A stretch of 64,000 nt of DNA from Lenzites betulinus (Eukaryota > Basidiomycota > Agaricomycetes > Polyporales > Polyporaceae). A program made the position numbers and the translations under genes. The stretch is taken from the NCBI GenBank assembly GCA_022264855.1, contig JABYQU010000032.1, positions 1 to 64,000 of the forward strand, given 5' to 3'. The notes under the pieces were generated by a model that worked only from the letters and a program-made list of their open reading frames with translations, did no database searches and was not told the origin of the DNA. Of this stretch, positions 1 through 13,745 are shown one piece after another (positions within the stretch are counted from its first letter, which is position 1; the number at the start of each line of letters is the position of its first letter).

Positions 1-2194
1 GCGTTGTTGAGCCACGATCGGGGTATCGTGCCTTCAATGCAACAAGGTAGGGTTCTATGCTCTCTAGAGTGTGTGCTTGCTTTCGTGCTTTGCGGAGGTT
101 CCATTCTTTGCGCACCCGTTTCACGGTGGTCGCACTTGGAGCACTGGTAAGCCGAGAGATAGCGAGAAAAGGTGTGTGCATACACACCTCAGGCCATACT
201 TGTCTGTATCAAAATGCTTGGCAGCAGACGATGCTATGTGATTGTCTGAGAGCCCCAGCGAGTAGTAGAACTGTACCAGAGGCTTGAGTATTGTATCCGG
301 AGCTGTTCAAGCAGAATTGAGATCAGAATAAAGCTTGCAAAGCAAAGTATTGACAAGTCCAAGACTCTTATTACGCACGTCGTGGTTTATATTGGTTTCC
401 CCGTCTCTCAGGCTGATCATCTCCCTCCATCTCCGTGATTGCAATCGTACTTTCGATGATAGCTGATAGGCAGTAGATGGACTAGAAGCAGAGGTAGCAA
501 GGAGATAGGAGTAGTCACGGTAGCGCCCATTATGCAGTCATGCACGTCCTCCGTTCGTATCGGATACCAAGTCTGTTTCCTCGCCTTGAAGCAGAACCGT
601 TCACAAATGTCATAAACTAACAGCTCACAGACCTACGACAATCCCGATAGTACACACGGAGAATGTGGACACACCCACGGCTGCTAGCCTGCGCACACCG
701 TGTCGGATTGCACACTATCGCTGGCTGGCTTGTATGCAGCTGTGAACACGCAGACATTGACTCCCAGTGAGAATCGACTAGTATTAATATTGATTCCAAC
801 GGGCTTTTCGGACACTCCGAGGCATCCAGTTGCACGCCAGATACAGTGTCTGCGCTTGCGGCCCAAACGAGAGGGTGTCAAACTTGCGGCGTGCCACTCG
901 TTTCCTGCCCTCAGGCTCAAGATGGTATCGGGGCTCCTGTTCGACACAGTAAGGGCACCGCTCAAGAGGCGCGTACGGCCCGGTATATGCTAGCGGGCGT
1001 CGACAAGTCTGGGAGGATGGGAGGACGCCACGCGGATTCCAAAGCCACGCAAGCGCGTCATTGCTCAGTCCGGAGTTGTCAAGCGTAGCCATTTTCAAGA
1101 GCTCAATGGAAATTCTCCTGCTCGCGTAGCTCATTGAGGCGTGCTTCGGGCGGCGCACTGGCACCTGTACGCTCATGCTGACCGTATTCCGGATCCTCGG
1201 ACACGGGAGCTGCTGGAGGGTATGGGTCGTCGAGGTTTGCCTCCCCGTTGAAACAGCTGGTCCTGAATATGTTCGTCACACATGTTCTGCACAATGGGGA
1301 GAGGCCCGGGCAACACGCTGTGCCGCGGGCTTCCTGGCACATGCGGGGTATAGTGACTGAGCGCAGTCCTATTGTACATCAGCTTCGTGTACCTAAGCAT
1401 GCAGGTGGCGGGATCAAATACTCACCTGGGCCGCAGCGGGATCTAGCGGTCCGTTGGTGTCCGTTCCATGGTCGCGAGCACCCGGCAGGATTGCGTTGTC
1501 TATCCGTAAGGTATTCGTAAGCTACAGGACATGCATTCCAAGTGCATATACTGACTTCCGGGGACGGTAAGGTGGGCGCAGGCACTCCCAGGCAGCGAGC
1601 AAACGGACGGGAAAACTTATTGTGAAACGCAACACGGACATATCTGTGCATGCTCGAGGGCGAAAGTGAGCATGCCCGAGACGTCCTTCCGCCTGCCAAT
1701 ATGCGTCCTGTACCGATAATCCGTGCGCAGAGTATTGTCTGGCGTCTATTTAAACGCGCGTTGCAGTATTGCTGAACAATAAATGAGTTAAATGAAAGGA
1801 TGATACCAGATGGCGAGCGAGGGGTGACAGAGGACCTTCCAAGAAAATCGCATGCTGTTGGCGTCTACATGGGCGCTACGAAGCTGACCCATTACGGATG
1901 CCATATTCTGGTGCCAACTACGGTCTAATATTCGAACTACTATTGATAATTCCGTGGGTGTATCTGCTTTATGAGGATTCTCCACTTGCTGATGCCCCAC
2001 TGTGCTGTATAGTAGTCGTTGTCGTGCGGCTGTGCTTCGCAGACTTTGGTATCTATCACATGAGACGTCGTGAAACCAAGTATCGAGAACCCTGCACGCT
2101 GCAGTGAGTACATGGCTGTCGCTGCTCGATACATGCAAGGGATGTATATAGCAGAAGGCCGCAAACCACGATCGATATTGCCGCATCCACCGGC
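1..2194. other. Unassigned 5' stretch, possible decayed exons
   Basis: No gene can be supported with confidence here. The best coding hint is on the minus strand at about 1100-1560. One segment near 1500-1560 reads CTWNACPVAYEYLT, which loosely resembles the start of a DUF6533-type membrane protein (a W followed by YxYLLT). A second segment at about 1150-1290 reads NGEANLDDPYPPAAPVSEDP, which has the look of a hydrophilic C-terminal tail. I could not link them with a convincing chain of exons. The rest shows no recognisable motif, RNA gene or repeat. It may hold a degraded relative of the membrane-protein family found at 2.2-4.5 kb. Confidence 0.25.
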
Positions 2195-4476
2195 ATGAAC
2201 TCCAGCCTCACTATGACTTCCCCAGAGGTTGTAACACCCGTCGACCACACTGAACAGTTACGAATCCTTGCCTCTTTGCTCCTTGGCACTTGCTTTGGCG
2301 TCATGTAGGTGTCATGCTTCCAAGAGTGGAATGCTATTTGAGCTAATCTTTCGCTTCGCAACAGACTATATGGTATCTCAGTTCACCAGACATACATATT
2401 TGTTTCCCTGCAACAGACACAACAGGCCGCGCGGGTTCCTAAACCGCTGGTGGGTGACTTTCGCGTTTGAGTGTAATCGCTGGAAGCGTTGGATCTTATT
2501 GGACTGTTCGCCGTGACATTAGGTCAAAATAATCCTGTAAGTTTTGGCAATGTTTGGGCTTCCTTGAGCCGTGTCATTCACTCAACTGCAACCAGTTTAC
2601 TAGAAACGATACATAGCGGACTATGTATCCATGCAGCGTATGTTCGCGTTCTCGGAAGGTTACAGAGCACTATTGAGATAGGTTTGCGCAGCTATGACCT
2701 TTTAGTCACAGACCGAGCTCTTGGTGTCATTCCAGATAAGCCTCGCTGGTACGCCATGGATTGGTGCGCTAATATGCTCATGCAAAGTTCTCAATCCGAT
2801 TCAACAGGTCTATGGATGTACGGAAGTCATCACACGCGTGTTCGAATCACTAATAACGACCATGCATCGTCAGATCTTGAACGTATTCGCAGTGAGTTCA
2901 CACAGACATTGTATCAACTGTCTCCGTCTCATAGTAATCGGAATGGCTAGGCAGTGATTTTCTGCTTCACACAAAGGTGAGCTTCTGCTATCCAGATTCA
3001 GGCCGCGCCGCTGATTGCTGCTGCAGTCTCTTCGGGAGGCAGGTATATCTAAGTAGGTCACTGTGTCTCTCCGACGAGGCTCTACTCAAGACGTATCATG
3101 ATGGATCCTGCAGTTTGGCCCACCTATGGGCTGGTCATCGTCTCCGCCGCAGTGAGTACAAGTCGAACTTTGCCAACTGATTTCCGACTTACGGGGTTTG
3201 ACAGGGTCTCCTCACAGCGGGACAACTTGGTATTGCAATAACATTTTCAGGGGCCCTTGTCCTTACTGACTCTTTATGATGCCGCTACTTCAGGAGCTGC
3301 TACTGGTGAGTGCTTCTCATGAACATCGCCTCGCCCTGCGCTTATCGTGCATTCATCTACAGCTGCCACAGCGCTATTGTTAGTTCGCCTCGCTCCCTCA
3401 AGGGTATGCGACATGCTTAAATTCGACCGTATAAACAGATATATGCCTCGAACCGTTGCGCTTACGCGGAAAATCCGAGTGGGCTTCCATCGATATATCC
3501 GTTATATTCACAGTTGTTGATGGATGCGCTGAAAGCTCCTCGGTGTCGCACGCTCGGCCGCGGTCATGATCGCAAGTGCGCTGCTCGCCGGCGCGCTCAT
3601 TCACCGGTTGCGAAGCCTCCGTAGTTTCACGGACTTTAGGAAGTAAGCCCTCGTTGCCGACATTTCTGAATATGTCCCCGTCAGTTGACCGTCTGTTTAT
3701 GTAGAACGGACCATAGAATCAAAGCCTTGATTACATACACATCGAACACTGGTAAGTGTACCGGACTCGGGTCGGAACGTCATCCCACTAATACGTGATA
3801 GGCCTGCTGATAGGGTAAGTCGACGCTCAAGCCTCGAAACCTAACCCGCTCACACGAGCTGTACTCGATAGTATCTCAAGTCTGCTATCTTTAATTTTCG
3901 TGAGTTTGGACGCCATTACATATGACATGCATCAACTCAAACCCAGCCGGAACCAGGCACTCGCGTGGCCGCAGGGCCAGGTGTGCATCGCAATAGACAT
4001 CGTCGCCACTCAATGTATGTGATTTTCTCCGTAACCATCGTCGGCGAGATGCCAATGCCCTTTCCGACAGTATACGCCGTATCCCTCCTGACCGAGTAAG
4101 CATCCCAGCACCATCCTTCATCAACACCATCCTGACTACCCACGCAGACTGAATTGCTCTCGAGAATATGTCTACACGGACGGAAGCTCCATAATTACTG
4201 AGACAGTGCGATCGCCAAGCGTCCTCGCCCAGCCATCGTCCCAGTGGGTGAACCTCTACACAAGCAGAAGGGCGAGCAGGGGGCACCACATGTCGGTGAG
4301 AAGCAGTGACACATATACCGTGAGCGGCGTTCTGGGCGTAGGGGCTCACGATGCGTGCATTTTAGGCTCAATCATCTTCGGTGTCATCTGCAGGGATCAA
4401 TATCAAGGTCACAAAGACCACCGAGATCGTGAGGGACGATGGCACGGCAGAGATACATCTGAAGGGCGTTTTGTAG
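2195..4476 (+). CDS. DUF6534-like multi-pass membrane protein, intron-rich
   Basis: Basidiomycete-specific membrane protein of unknown function, family DUF6534 by pattern. The start ATG at 2195 opens an exon ending LLLGTCFGVM near 2297. After an intron comes LYGISVHQTYIFV (about 2368). Further blocks are LLETIHSGLCIHAAY (about 2605), YGLVIVSAAV (about 3125), TDHRIKALITYTSNTG (about 3710), SLLSLIFVSLDAI (about 3880), VYAVSLLTE (about 4073) and a hydrophilic tail LNCSREYVYTDGSSII. The last exon reads VTKTTEIVRDDGTAEIHLKG and ends at TAG 4474-4476. This order (short first exon, LYG helix, LETxHS helix, ALxxYTxNTG helix, LN-rich juncture, charged tail) is what I know of the family. Exon borders in the middle are uncertain and it could be a recent pseudogene. 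The 3' end recurs at 11.1-11.5 kb. Confidence 0.6.
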
Positions 4477-4629
4477 CTGCTGAGCGAAACAAGGAGAGTA
4501 GATATCTAGAACCACACCGTTATTATATTAGGAATGTATGGTCGGGAGGGAAGACCTAATTGTTCGGACACAGTGGACACTCGTGTTGTAGCGTTGCGCC
4601 GGCCCTGACTTATGTCTGTAAGAAGACCC
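4068..4629 (+). repeat. Dispersed duplication, copy A
   Basis: This stretch, the last exons and 3' flank of the DUF6534-like gene, is repeated in direct orientation at about 11108-11493. Identity is high from the exon reading AVSLLTE through the stop codon and on through a 3' flank that includes ggaatgtatggtcgggaggg. It ends abruptly at the shared gtctgtaagaagacc (4629 here, about 11493 in copy B). Copy A carries 159 nt (4247-4405) and about 17 nt of intron that copy B lacks. Confidence 0.85.
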
Positions 4630-4662
4630 CTAGGGTGTACGGGGCGCAGGCGAGGTAGCCAG

Positions 4663-5051
4663 TTACCGTGTCCATCCCGCGGACGGTCTTCCTGTGGCAG
4701 CTGATTTCTCGCCTTTGGACGCGGGTTGTGTGGAGAGCGGTGCAGCAGCGTTCCGTTCAGATCCAGGACAAGGAGCTTTCTCGAGGCGGATGGCTCCTCT
4801 ACTCGCGATGGAACGTGTTTCGCGAGGGCCAGATAGGTCGGCGAGGGCGGCCGCGGGGGAGGAGGTGTTACAGAGCGATCATCCCGCATTGCTCGAGGCG
4901 CGCGAGGGGGCGGCGGTCTCGCGAGCGGCGAAGGCTCGTTGCGAAACGGCGCTATGCGTTGCCCATCCCCGCGAGAGGAGCCTGCACTCTGGTTCGCTAC
5001 GCTGGGAGATGGGTGGAGGGCGATCGCGCTAGACAACAGTAGACGAACCAT
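4663..5051 (-). pseudogene. FCP1-like (NIF/SCP) phosphatase, 5' fragment
   Basis: Reading the minus strand from an ATG at 5051, a Pro/Ser-rich leader (MVRLLLSSAIALHPSPS, then several PPPR runs) leads to RKLLVLDLNGTLLHRSP. DLNGTL is the DxDGT-type nucleophile motif used by the FCP1/NIF branch of HAD phosphatases, in the DLNGTLLxR form common in fungal homologues. Soon after, at a donor-like GTAACTGG near 4662, recognisable homology stops. The adjoining DNA at 4629 and below is the dispersed duplication, and no downstream FCP1 domain (about 150 more residues would be needed) is visible. I infer a 5' fragment cut off by rearrangement. An alternative is a very distant downstream exon outside my recognition. 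Confidence 0.55.
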
Positions 5052-5608
5052 GATGAGAGCTCGTGGATTGAGGTGGCAATTGGTAGCCCTCACCCTCGCG
5101 CCCCGCATTGCCGGCGCGTCCGTGGCGACTGGGGCTCTCGTGGTGGCGGCGGTAGTGTCCAGCCATGATGGGCGTGCGCCGCGCTGTGTTAGAGACAGCG
5201 TTTCGCAGTGAGCGATACAGCTTTGACGTCGCGGAAGGCGAGCGCGATGACTTCAGGATGGTGGTTGGACGCTGAGTTGTGGCTGCGGCAGGAGCACATT
5301 AGATTATTGGGAGACGCCGGGCGCGCGAGTAGGCCGGAATCCTAGCGCAGGCGCCCGCCCCTTGAGTTCTCGCTCAGACTTGGTGGAGGTTCTCGTATTA
5401 CACCAATATTGCTTCGACTCCATGGCTGTTGTCCACTAGCCCGCAGGTAGATACTATACAGTAGGATTGTCTAACGCTACAAATATTTTTCGAGATGGAT
5501 GGTACACAAAACGCTATCACCGGCGACACGAAGCTTAAACACTTCTCGGATGCAGAGGCTCCTGCACTGGCGGGTGTCGATGCCCTCTCACGTAGAGAGG
5601 CCCACGCA

Positions 5609-7576
5609 TCAGAGTGGGCTGGGGGTCGGGCGGAAGTAGCCAGCGAGCCCCTTCCCCTTGGCACGCCGGCGCGTCTTGCGAGGCGGCGTCACAGGGAGCT
5701 CCGCACGTTCCGCCTCGGGTTCCTCTTCGTCAACAGCGGCTTGGAGCGCGGATGACTCTGTCGCTACAGCGTCTTGCTGCTCAGCGCGGAGCTGGGCCTT
5801 CGCCTCCTCGTCGTTCAAGATCTGGTCCAATATGTCCTCCTGCTCCTGGAAGGTCAGGGATTGGACTCCCGCATCCGCCATGTTGACGTCCTGGGCTTTG
5901 TCGGCCGCATCCTCCATCTCCAAGTCTCCATCCCGACCCTCCGAGCGATCGACCCCCGCGCCCTCCGCAGCATTTTCATCCACTCCAGGAGCTGCCGGCT
6001 GCGCCAACATCGAGGGAGAGAAATTCACCATGTACTTCTTCCGGAGCTCCTCCATGCGCCAGCCGGTCGGGCAAGGTGCGCACGGCGAGACAAGGTCCGA
6101 GTACTCTGAGTCGTCCTCCTTCACGTAGGACGGGCGGGGCGATGAATCGTCGTTGCCGTTGTCCTGCATGTCTCTCCCATTGGGGAGGGGGCAGCTCTGG
6201 GCGCGCCGGCGAGGAGAGCCTTGTGGGGGCGAGGGAGGGCGCGGCGAGGACGGGGGCAAGTGGTCCGGGTCTCGAGACGACCCGCGGTGGTAGAAGGGCG
6301 AGGTAGGGAACGAGGCGGGATAGTCCTCGTAACGGGGCGCCCGTGGTGGCGTAGTGATATCATGGCCGCTCGTGGGGCCTGGAGTCGCGCAGCGGGGAGC
6401 TCTGCGAGCGAGCCCGACGGGAGACTGCGCGGGGGAGGGTGGGGCCGGCGCCTTGCTCCGCCGCCGCTTTGCGCTCAACTGGTTGACGGCCTCATCGTCC
6501 TCGTCCTCCGTATCCCGGCGCCGCTTCGCACCCTTGTTTGCCAGGGGTGATGTGGGCGGGTTGAGGTAAGAGAATGTATCGGAGAGTTGTTCACCATCCA
6601 TTGTCGTGTCACTGTTGCATATCGTCAGCCGTGACCCTGGCACTCGGCGGAATGAACAAGCGACTCACTCATTCTCCCTCGCAATGTAGTCTCTGGATTC
6701 TTCGTCGTCGTACTCGAAATAATCCTCAGTCATATCATAAGTGTGCGGCGGATCGGCTGGGTAGTCGTCCTCCACGTAAGACGGCAGCTTGATCCTGTCC
6801 GCAAGCTCTTCCAAGTGCTGCACAAACTCGTCGCCGGCGACGCGGCCGAGGTCGCGCAGCAGCGCTTCGTACTCACGTATCTCCTGGTCAATCTCCGCGA
6901 CCGCGAGCGTGCTCTCCACCAAGGACGATTCCGCGATGGCCCGAATGCGGGATAGCTCTCGTTCGAGGCATAGACCGTCTGTGACCAAGCCGTGCTCCAT
7001 TGATGTGAGCCAGTTTGGGGAGTGAGGGCGTGGCGGGGGGTACGTATACTTCGTACCAGAGTCTTTGCCTCGGGCGGGGTCTTGCTCCCGCTCGAATTCC
7101 CGAGCCACTTCGGCCCCAAACCGCCGAGCCATCGCATCTGAGGGCGTGTGAGTCTATGTGCTATATCACGGCCACAGAGTACCCTTACCGAGATCTATCT
7201 GCCCTAGAGGCATGCGAGAGGGCCGAACATACGGCGATGCTACATCTGCCTCACGATCTTCCACGCTTTGCTTGTGGAAGTTGTCGCTGCGCTCGGCGTC
7301 GACGGCGTCCTGCGTCGGTGCGGGCGGCACAAAAACGGGAGAGAATGGTTGGAATACGGAGGCATTTCCTTGTACCGGATGCCTGTCTACGCCCTTGCCC
7401 TTGAGAGCCCTGCGGTGGAGATCTGCGAGCGAAGCCTTGGATTCGGATCGAGAAACAAAAGCTCGCTTCGGAAGGTCGGCGTCGTGGACGGGGGTTGTGG
7501 CCGATGGAGCCTCAGCAGCGTCTTTCATCGCCCTGCGTGAGGAGGAAGGCGCGGTGTGGGTCGAGGTGGAAGCCAT
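5609..7576 (-). CDS. Unknown 619-aa protein, acidic and Pro/Ser-rich, possible C-terminal PIP box
   Basis: Three exons on the minus strand: 7189-7576, 6669-7137 and 5609-6611. They sum to 1860 nt and keep frame (619 aa). Introns are GTAAGG...CAG and GTGAGT...CAG. ATG 7576 begins MASTSTHTAPSS; an in-frame ATG four codons upstream is possible. The middle exon has a predicted helical stretch (SSLVESTLAVAEIDQEIREY) followed by an acidic segment. Exon 3 has basic clusters (KGAKRRRD, SAKRRRSK) that could act as nuclear localisation signals, proline-rich stretches and an acidic helix (FQEQEDILDQILND). The C terminus reads KTRRRAKGKGLAGYFRP, which resembles a PCNA-interacting peptide. I do not recognise the family. 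Nuclear location is inference. Confidence 0.75.
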
Positions 7577-8256
7577 GTGTGAGTGCATATCGTTGGATGA
7601 GTTGCGAAGGTGAGGGTGAGTGATGAGTGATGAAGTAGCGGCTCGATGAGCGGACGTGACCGGGGAGATCGTGGTGGTAAGAGGGAGAGAACGAGTGGCC
7701 TGTAGACGCTTGTGGTATGTTGAGTTTTATAGGCGAGTGGCTCACCACGAGTCGGCCTCCATTGTTCTTTGTTGGTTTTGATGGGATGAGCGTCTACCAC
7801 AGTGGCCATGGCTGGGCGCTAACGGCGATTGCCCAGCAGCCCTCGTACTTCATGGATGCATTAAGCAGCAGCTGAGAATGTACCAGACCGTGGTCAGGAA
7901 TGGCCATTGTCATGTCTAAATTCGCTACGTGGATCAGGGGAACGAGCGTAAGTAGGGCTGTTCTGGCAAGCGCTGATAGCAAACCGTACCGAGCACCTTG
8001 AGCGAAGCGAACACCAACCTCCCTTGCCCATCCTCAGTCGTCGGAATGCAACCATACATCGTCAACGACAGTCCAGCATCGGGGTGACAGTGGTGGCATC
8101 GGAGGATCGCACTTGGCAAGAGCCGAACACTACTATGTTGACAATGCACAGCCACTTCCGTAGCACCGGCGCTTACCGGCGCTTCAAACCGTGGGCAAGC
8201 ACCACATCACAGTCCACTCTGCGTTCTCCGTCTTCAACAACATCTTCCCTTTGACA

Positions 8257-9367
8257 ATGATTCTTGCAACCGAACGCGTCTTTAGCGCCGAAGTATGTAC
8301 AAGTATACGACAACCATCCGTACTGCAAATTAACCCCCACTTAGAACGGTATACGCCACCATCCGTACAGCTCGAAGGCGCGACCCAAGCCTCGGGCTGG
8401 TATTTCCTCTTCTACCGCCCCGTCCCATCATAAGGTATCAGTTATTCCGCTCAGGCGTGTGTGCCCGTGTGGTTGGACCACTGACAATCCTGAATATAGG
8501 TTTCTCGAGTGGCCAAGGGAAGCACGGAAAGCAAAACGAAGCGTCTGAAAGATATTGAGGACGCTCTTTCGAACACTTTTCCCGGCCCCCAAGCATCGAC
8601 CTCTATGCTCACTACTGCTGGAAATACGCCCGTATGGACTCCTCGAGACACTTTACGTGCTGTATATCTTGAGACGGTCCGCGAACTATATCCCTACTAC
8701 ACGCCGAAGAACGACTTCGAGATCCTTCTTCTCAGCGGCGGCAATTACAAAGGGGTCGCCTCGTTGGAGGGCATCATGCAGCACATAGACAAGCAAATGA
8801 AGAGCTCGATAACTTTGCGGAGAGGAACTCGCGAGTCTGTGTTACGGAGTGCTACGAAGGTCCTGGACATGGAACAGGACATCACGGGGGTGCGAGTGCC
8901 CATGCGTCTTTGTTTGTCCTTTTATCTATTCTGACACGATTTTGCAGTTGAAACCTCGCCCCGGAGATCCTGGCGTATTTATCCGCCCCCTCCCCGACTG
9001 TGATTACTCCATACGCCTCTTCCCTGGATCCAAGGCCGCGAGCGAGTACTGTCTCGACTTCGTCCTCTCAGCCACCGGCAAGCCGGTCAACTCGCCATTC
9101 AAGTTCAACCTATTCGCCGGACCTGGGCCGACGATTCCGGTGGGGTTCGTCCCGACGGTGGGGATCCAGTCTCTTGAACGCTCGTTTGGCGTTGCGCCGA
9201 AAGACATGCGCCCTGGGGCGGAAAAGTTCGTACTACGAGATGGCCAGCTGTGCACGTTGCAACGTCCAGGACACAAGGACGTGCAGTTCATTGTTCCCAA
9301 GCGGCGTCGTCCTGAGCCGCCCAACTTGCCCAACGTTGATTTTCTCGAACTTCCAGAATATGCCTGA
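8257..9367 (+). CDS. Unrecognised tandem paralogue 1
   Basis: Four exons (8257-8292, 8345-8434, 8500-8889, 8948-9367) with introns GTATGT, GTATCA, GTGCGA...AG; the sum keeps frame (936 nt, 311 aa). The start is ATG 8257, in the context ttgacaATG shared with the paralogue at 9671. Visible features are a basic N-terminal region, the block ELYPYYTPKNDFEILLLS, and a conserved C-terminal half starting LKPRPGDPGVFIRPLPDCDY and ending in a basic RRRPEPP stretch and LELPEYA. No known domain, signal peptide or membrane segment is evident. It is a direct tandem duplicate of the next gene with identical exon layout. Function unknown. Confidence 0.8.
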
Positions 9368-9670
9368 TCGTTTCCACTGTCCCTCTCCCCTGTTTTCACC
9401 CTTGCTTTCACTCGATGTCAACTCTGCTCAGTGTATCTTATCCCCGGTTTCTTTTCTCATCACGACAACTACATCCGGCTACATACTTTGTATCATCACT
9501 GCTAACAACGCTGTTCATTCTCATTCAGCGTCGCCCGAGTTTGACATCAGGCATGCCTGAGTAAGCAGTTATGTGAATAGGCGGAATGTCTGTGATGTGA
9601 GCGCTTAACACATCTTGACTCTCGACCACATTCACCCTTTCGGTATTCTCGTCGGTCCTGTACCTTGACA

Positions 9671-10763
9671 ATGAAGGTAACTACTAAGCGCGTCTCTACC
9701 GTTCAGGTATGTGCATACTTACCATGGCTATTGTTGCTGTAATCAATTTCCGCTCAGAATGGGAAACGACACCAACCATACGACTTAAAGGCATGCCCCA
9801 AAGCAGACACTGCTTCGTCTGCCGGCCCATCTGACCAAAAGGTATCAGCTCATTCATTCAGACCTTTCATTACATGAGCGTTCTACTGAACGCTTTAATA
9901 CATAGGTCTCCCGGGTTACGAAGGGGCATGTTGAAAGCAAATCGAAGCGCCTGAAGGATATTGAAGCCGCTCTTGCGGGTTCTTCGCAAGGAACCCAAGC
10001 GTCAGAGTCTGGATCTTCCTCCTCAGGACCTACACCCGCTACGAATCCTCGAGGGACATTGCGCGACGTATACTTTGAGGCGGTCCGCAAACGCTACCCC
10101 TACTACACACCAAAGAACGACTGGGAGATCCTTGCTCTCAGCGATGGCCACTACAAAGGGGTCGCTACGGCGCAAGGAATTACGCAATACCTAGAAGCCG
10201 ATATGAAGTCCACAACATCCTTCTTCAAAGGAACTCGTGAAGAAACCATACGGAATGCTGAGAAGGCCCTCAATATCGAAGCAGACATCACCGGGGTATG
10301 TGTTCTCTCTGAGCCTTCAAAGCTGTATCTTGACAATGCTCCCCAGTTAAAACCGCGACCCGGTGATCCAGGTGTATTCATCCGCCCCCTCCCCGACAGC
10401 GACTACTCCATACGCCTCTTCCCTGGATCCAAGGCCGCGAGCGAATACTGTCTCGATTTTGTCCTCTCAGCCACGGGCGAGCCGGTTAATTCGCCATTCA
10501 AGTTCAACCTATTCGCCGGACCTGGGCCGACGATTCCGGTGGGGTTCGCCCTGACGGTGGGAATCAAGCCTCTCGAGTGCTCGTTCGGCATAGCGCAGAA
10601 GGACATACGTCCAGGCGCGGAGAAGTTCGTGCTGCGGGATGGCCAGCTGTGCACATTGCAACGCCCGGGACACAAGGACGTGCAGTTCATTGTTCCCAAG
10701 CGGCGTCGTCCTGAGCCACCCAAGCCCAACGTTGAGTTTCTCGAGCTTCCAGAATATGTCTGA
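9671..10763 (+). CDS. Unrecognised tandem paralogue 2
   Basis: Exons 9671-9706, 9758-9841, 9906-10295 and 10347-10763 (927 nt, 308 aa). Every exon aligns to the upstream copy: MKVTTKRVSTVQ with MILATERVFSAE, NGKRHQPYDLKACPK with NGIRHHPYSSKARPK, then KRYPYYTPKNDWEILALS, and the C-terminal half from LKPRPGDPG to LELPEYV. The last exon is nearly identical at the base level to that of copy 1, whereas exons 1-3 have drifted. The last intron (51 nt) is open, so a retained-intron form would also be in frame. No family recognised. About 300 nt separate the two genes. Confidence 0.8.
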
Positions 10764-11107
10764 TCCCCCCGCTGCCTCGGCCCTCAGGCCTCATTTCCGC
10801 CTTGTTGTCCGCTTCGCTCGTTTTCGTACATTGTCTAATACCCCGCATGTATCATATATCTACTGGATTGCTCTCACATTACGATGATAGACGTAAATTG
10901 TACCTGCTCACCCATACTCGACAACAATCCTACTCTGTGGCTCTGTGCTGTGCTGTACCCCGGACCCCGAGCGAATGCACGCAGGGCTTCGGAGCAGAGC
11001 GCGTAGCTCTCAAAGCGTGGGTGCGGACTTGCGATATATGTATTGAACCAAAACAGTCAGAATCCAACATAGTCTAGATGCCTCGACCAACAGCCGGTGG
11101 AGGGTGG

Positions 11108-11493
11108 AGGGTAGACGCCGTATCCCTCCTGACTGAGTAAGCATCTCGGCGCCATCCTGACTACCCATACAGGTTGAACTGCCCTCGAGAATATGTCTAC
11201 TCGGACGGAAGCTCTATAATCACGGAGACAGTGCGGTCGCCGAGCGTCCTCGCCCAGCCATCGTCCCAGTGAGGTCACAAAGACCACCGAGATCGTGAGG
11301 GACGATGGCACGGCAGAGATACATCTGAAGGGCGTTCTGTAGCTGCTGAGCGAGACAAGGAGAGTAGATATCTGGAACCACACCGTTATTATTTTAGGAA
11401 TGTATGGTCGGGAGGGAAGACCTAATTGTTCGGACACAGTGGACATTCGTATTGTAGCGCTGCACCGGCCCTGACTTATGTCTGTAAGAAGAC
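11108..11493 (+). pseudogene. Truncated DUF6534 3' fragment (duplication copy B)
   Basis: Direct repeat of 4068-4629. It retains the exon end AVSLLTE, a GTAAGC...CAG intron, and the exon LNCPREYVYSDGSSII up to a TGA created where copy A has its next intron. It then continues with the final coding stretch and the 3' flank. No upstream exons of the family are found before it, so it is a 3' fragment rather than a gene. It lies between the tandem paralogues and MET17. Confidence 0.8.
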
Positions 11494-11591
11494 CACTGCA
11501 CACTTACGGCGACAGGACTTGACCACACAATGTTTGAATCGAAAGGGGTAGACGATGTTGATCATACAATACTGATGGGGCAGAGAAACCA

Positions 11592-13682
<2,091 letters not shown>

Positions 13683-13734
13683 TGTGCGAGTATGTGGCTG
13701 CTCTGTTGGGAGGCTCAATATCGGCCATTGGCAT

Positions 13735-13745
13735 TTTTATACACT
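13735..13745 (-). promoter_or_regulatory. Candidate TATA box of MET17
   Basis: On the minus strand the sequence GTATAAAAATG lies about 55-60 nt upstream of the preferred MET17 start (ATG 13682). Its position fits a core promoter and argues for the downstream start over the ATG overlapping the box itself. Confidence 0.45.

Noticed and set aside
13726..13734. MET17 start at ATG 13734 or 13728 without a first intron
   Set aside because: Frame is open, but it would overlap the TATA-like gtataaaa and add a non-homologous leader. The GC-AG intron model gives a total of exactly 439 codons and a compact N terminus. Kept only as an alternative.
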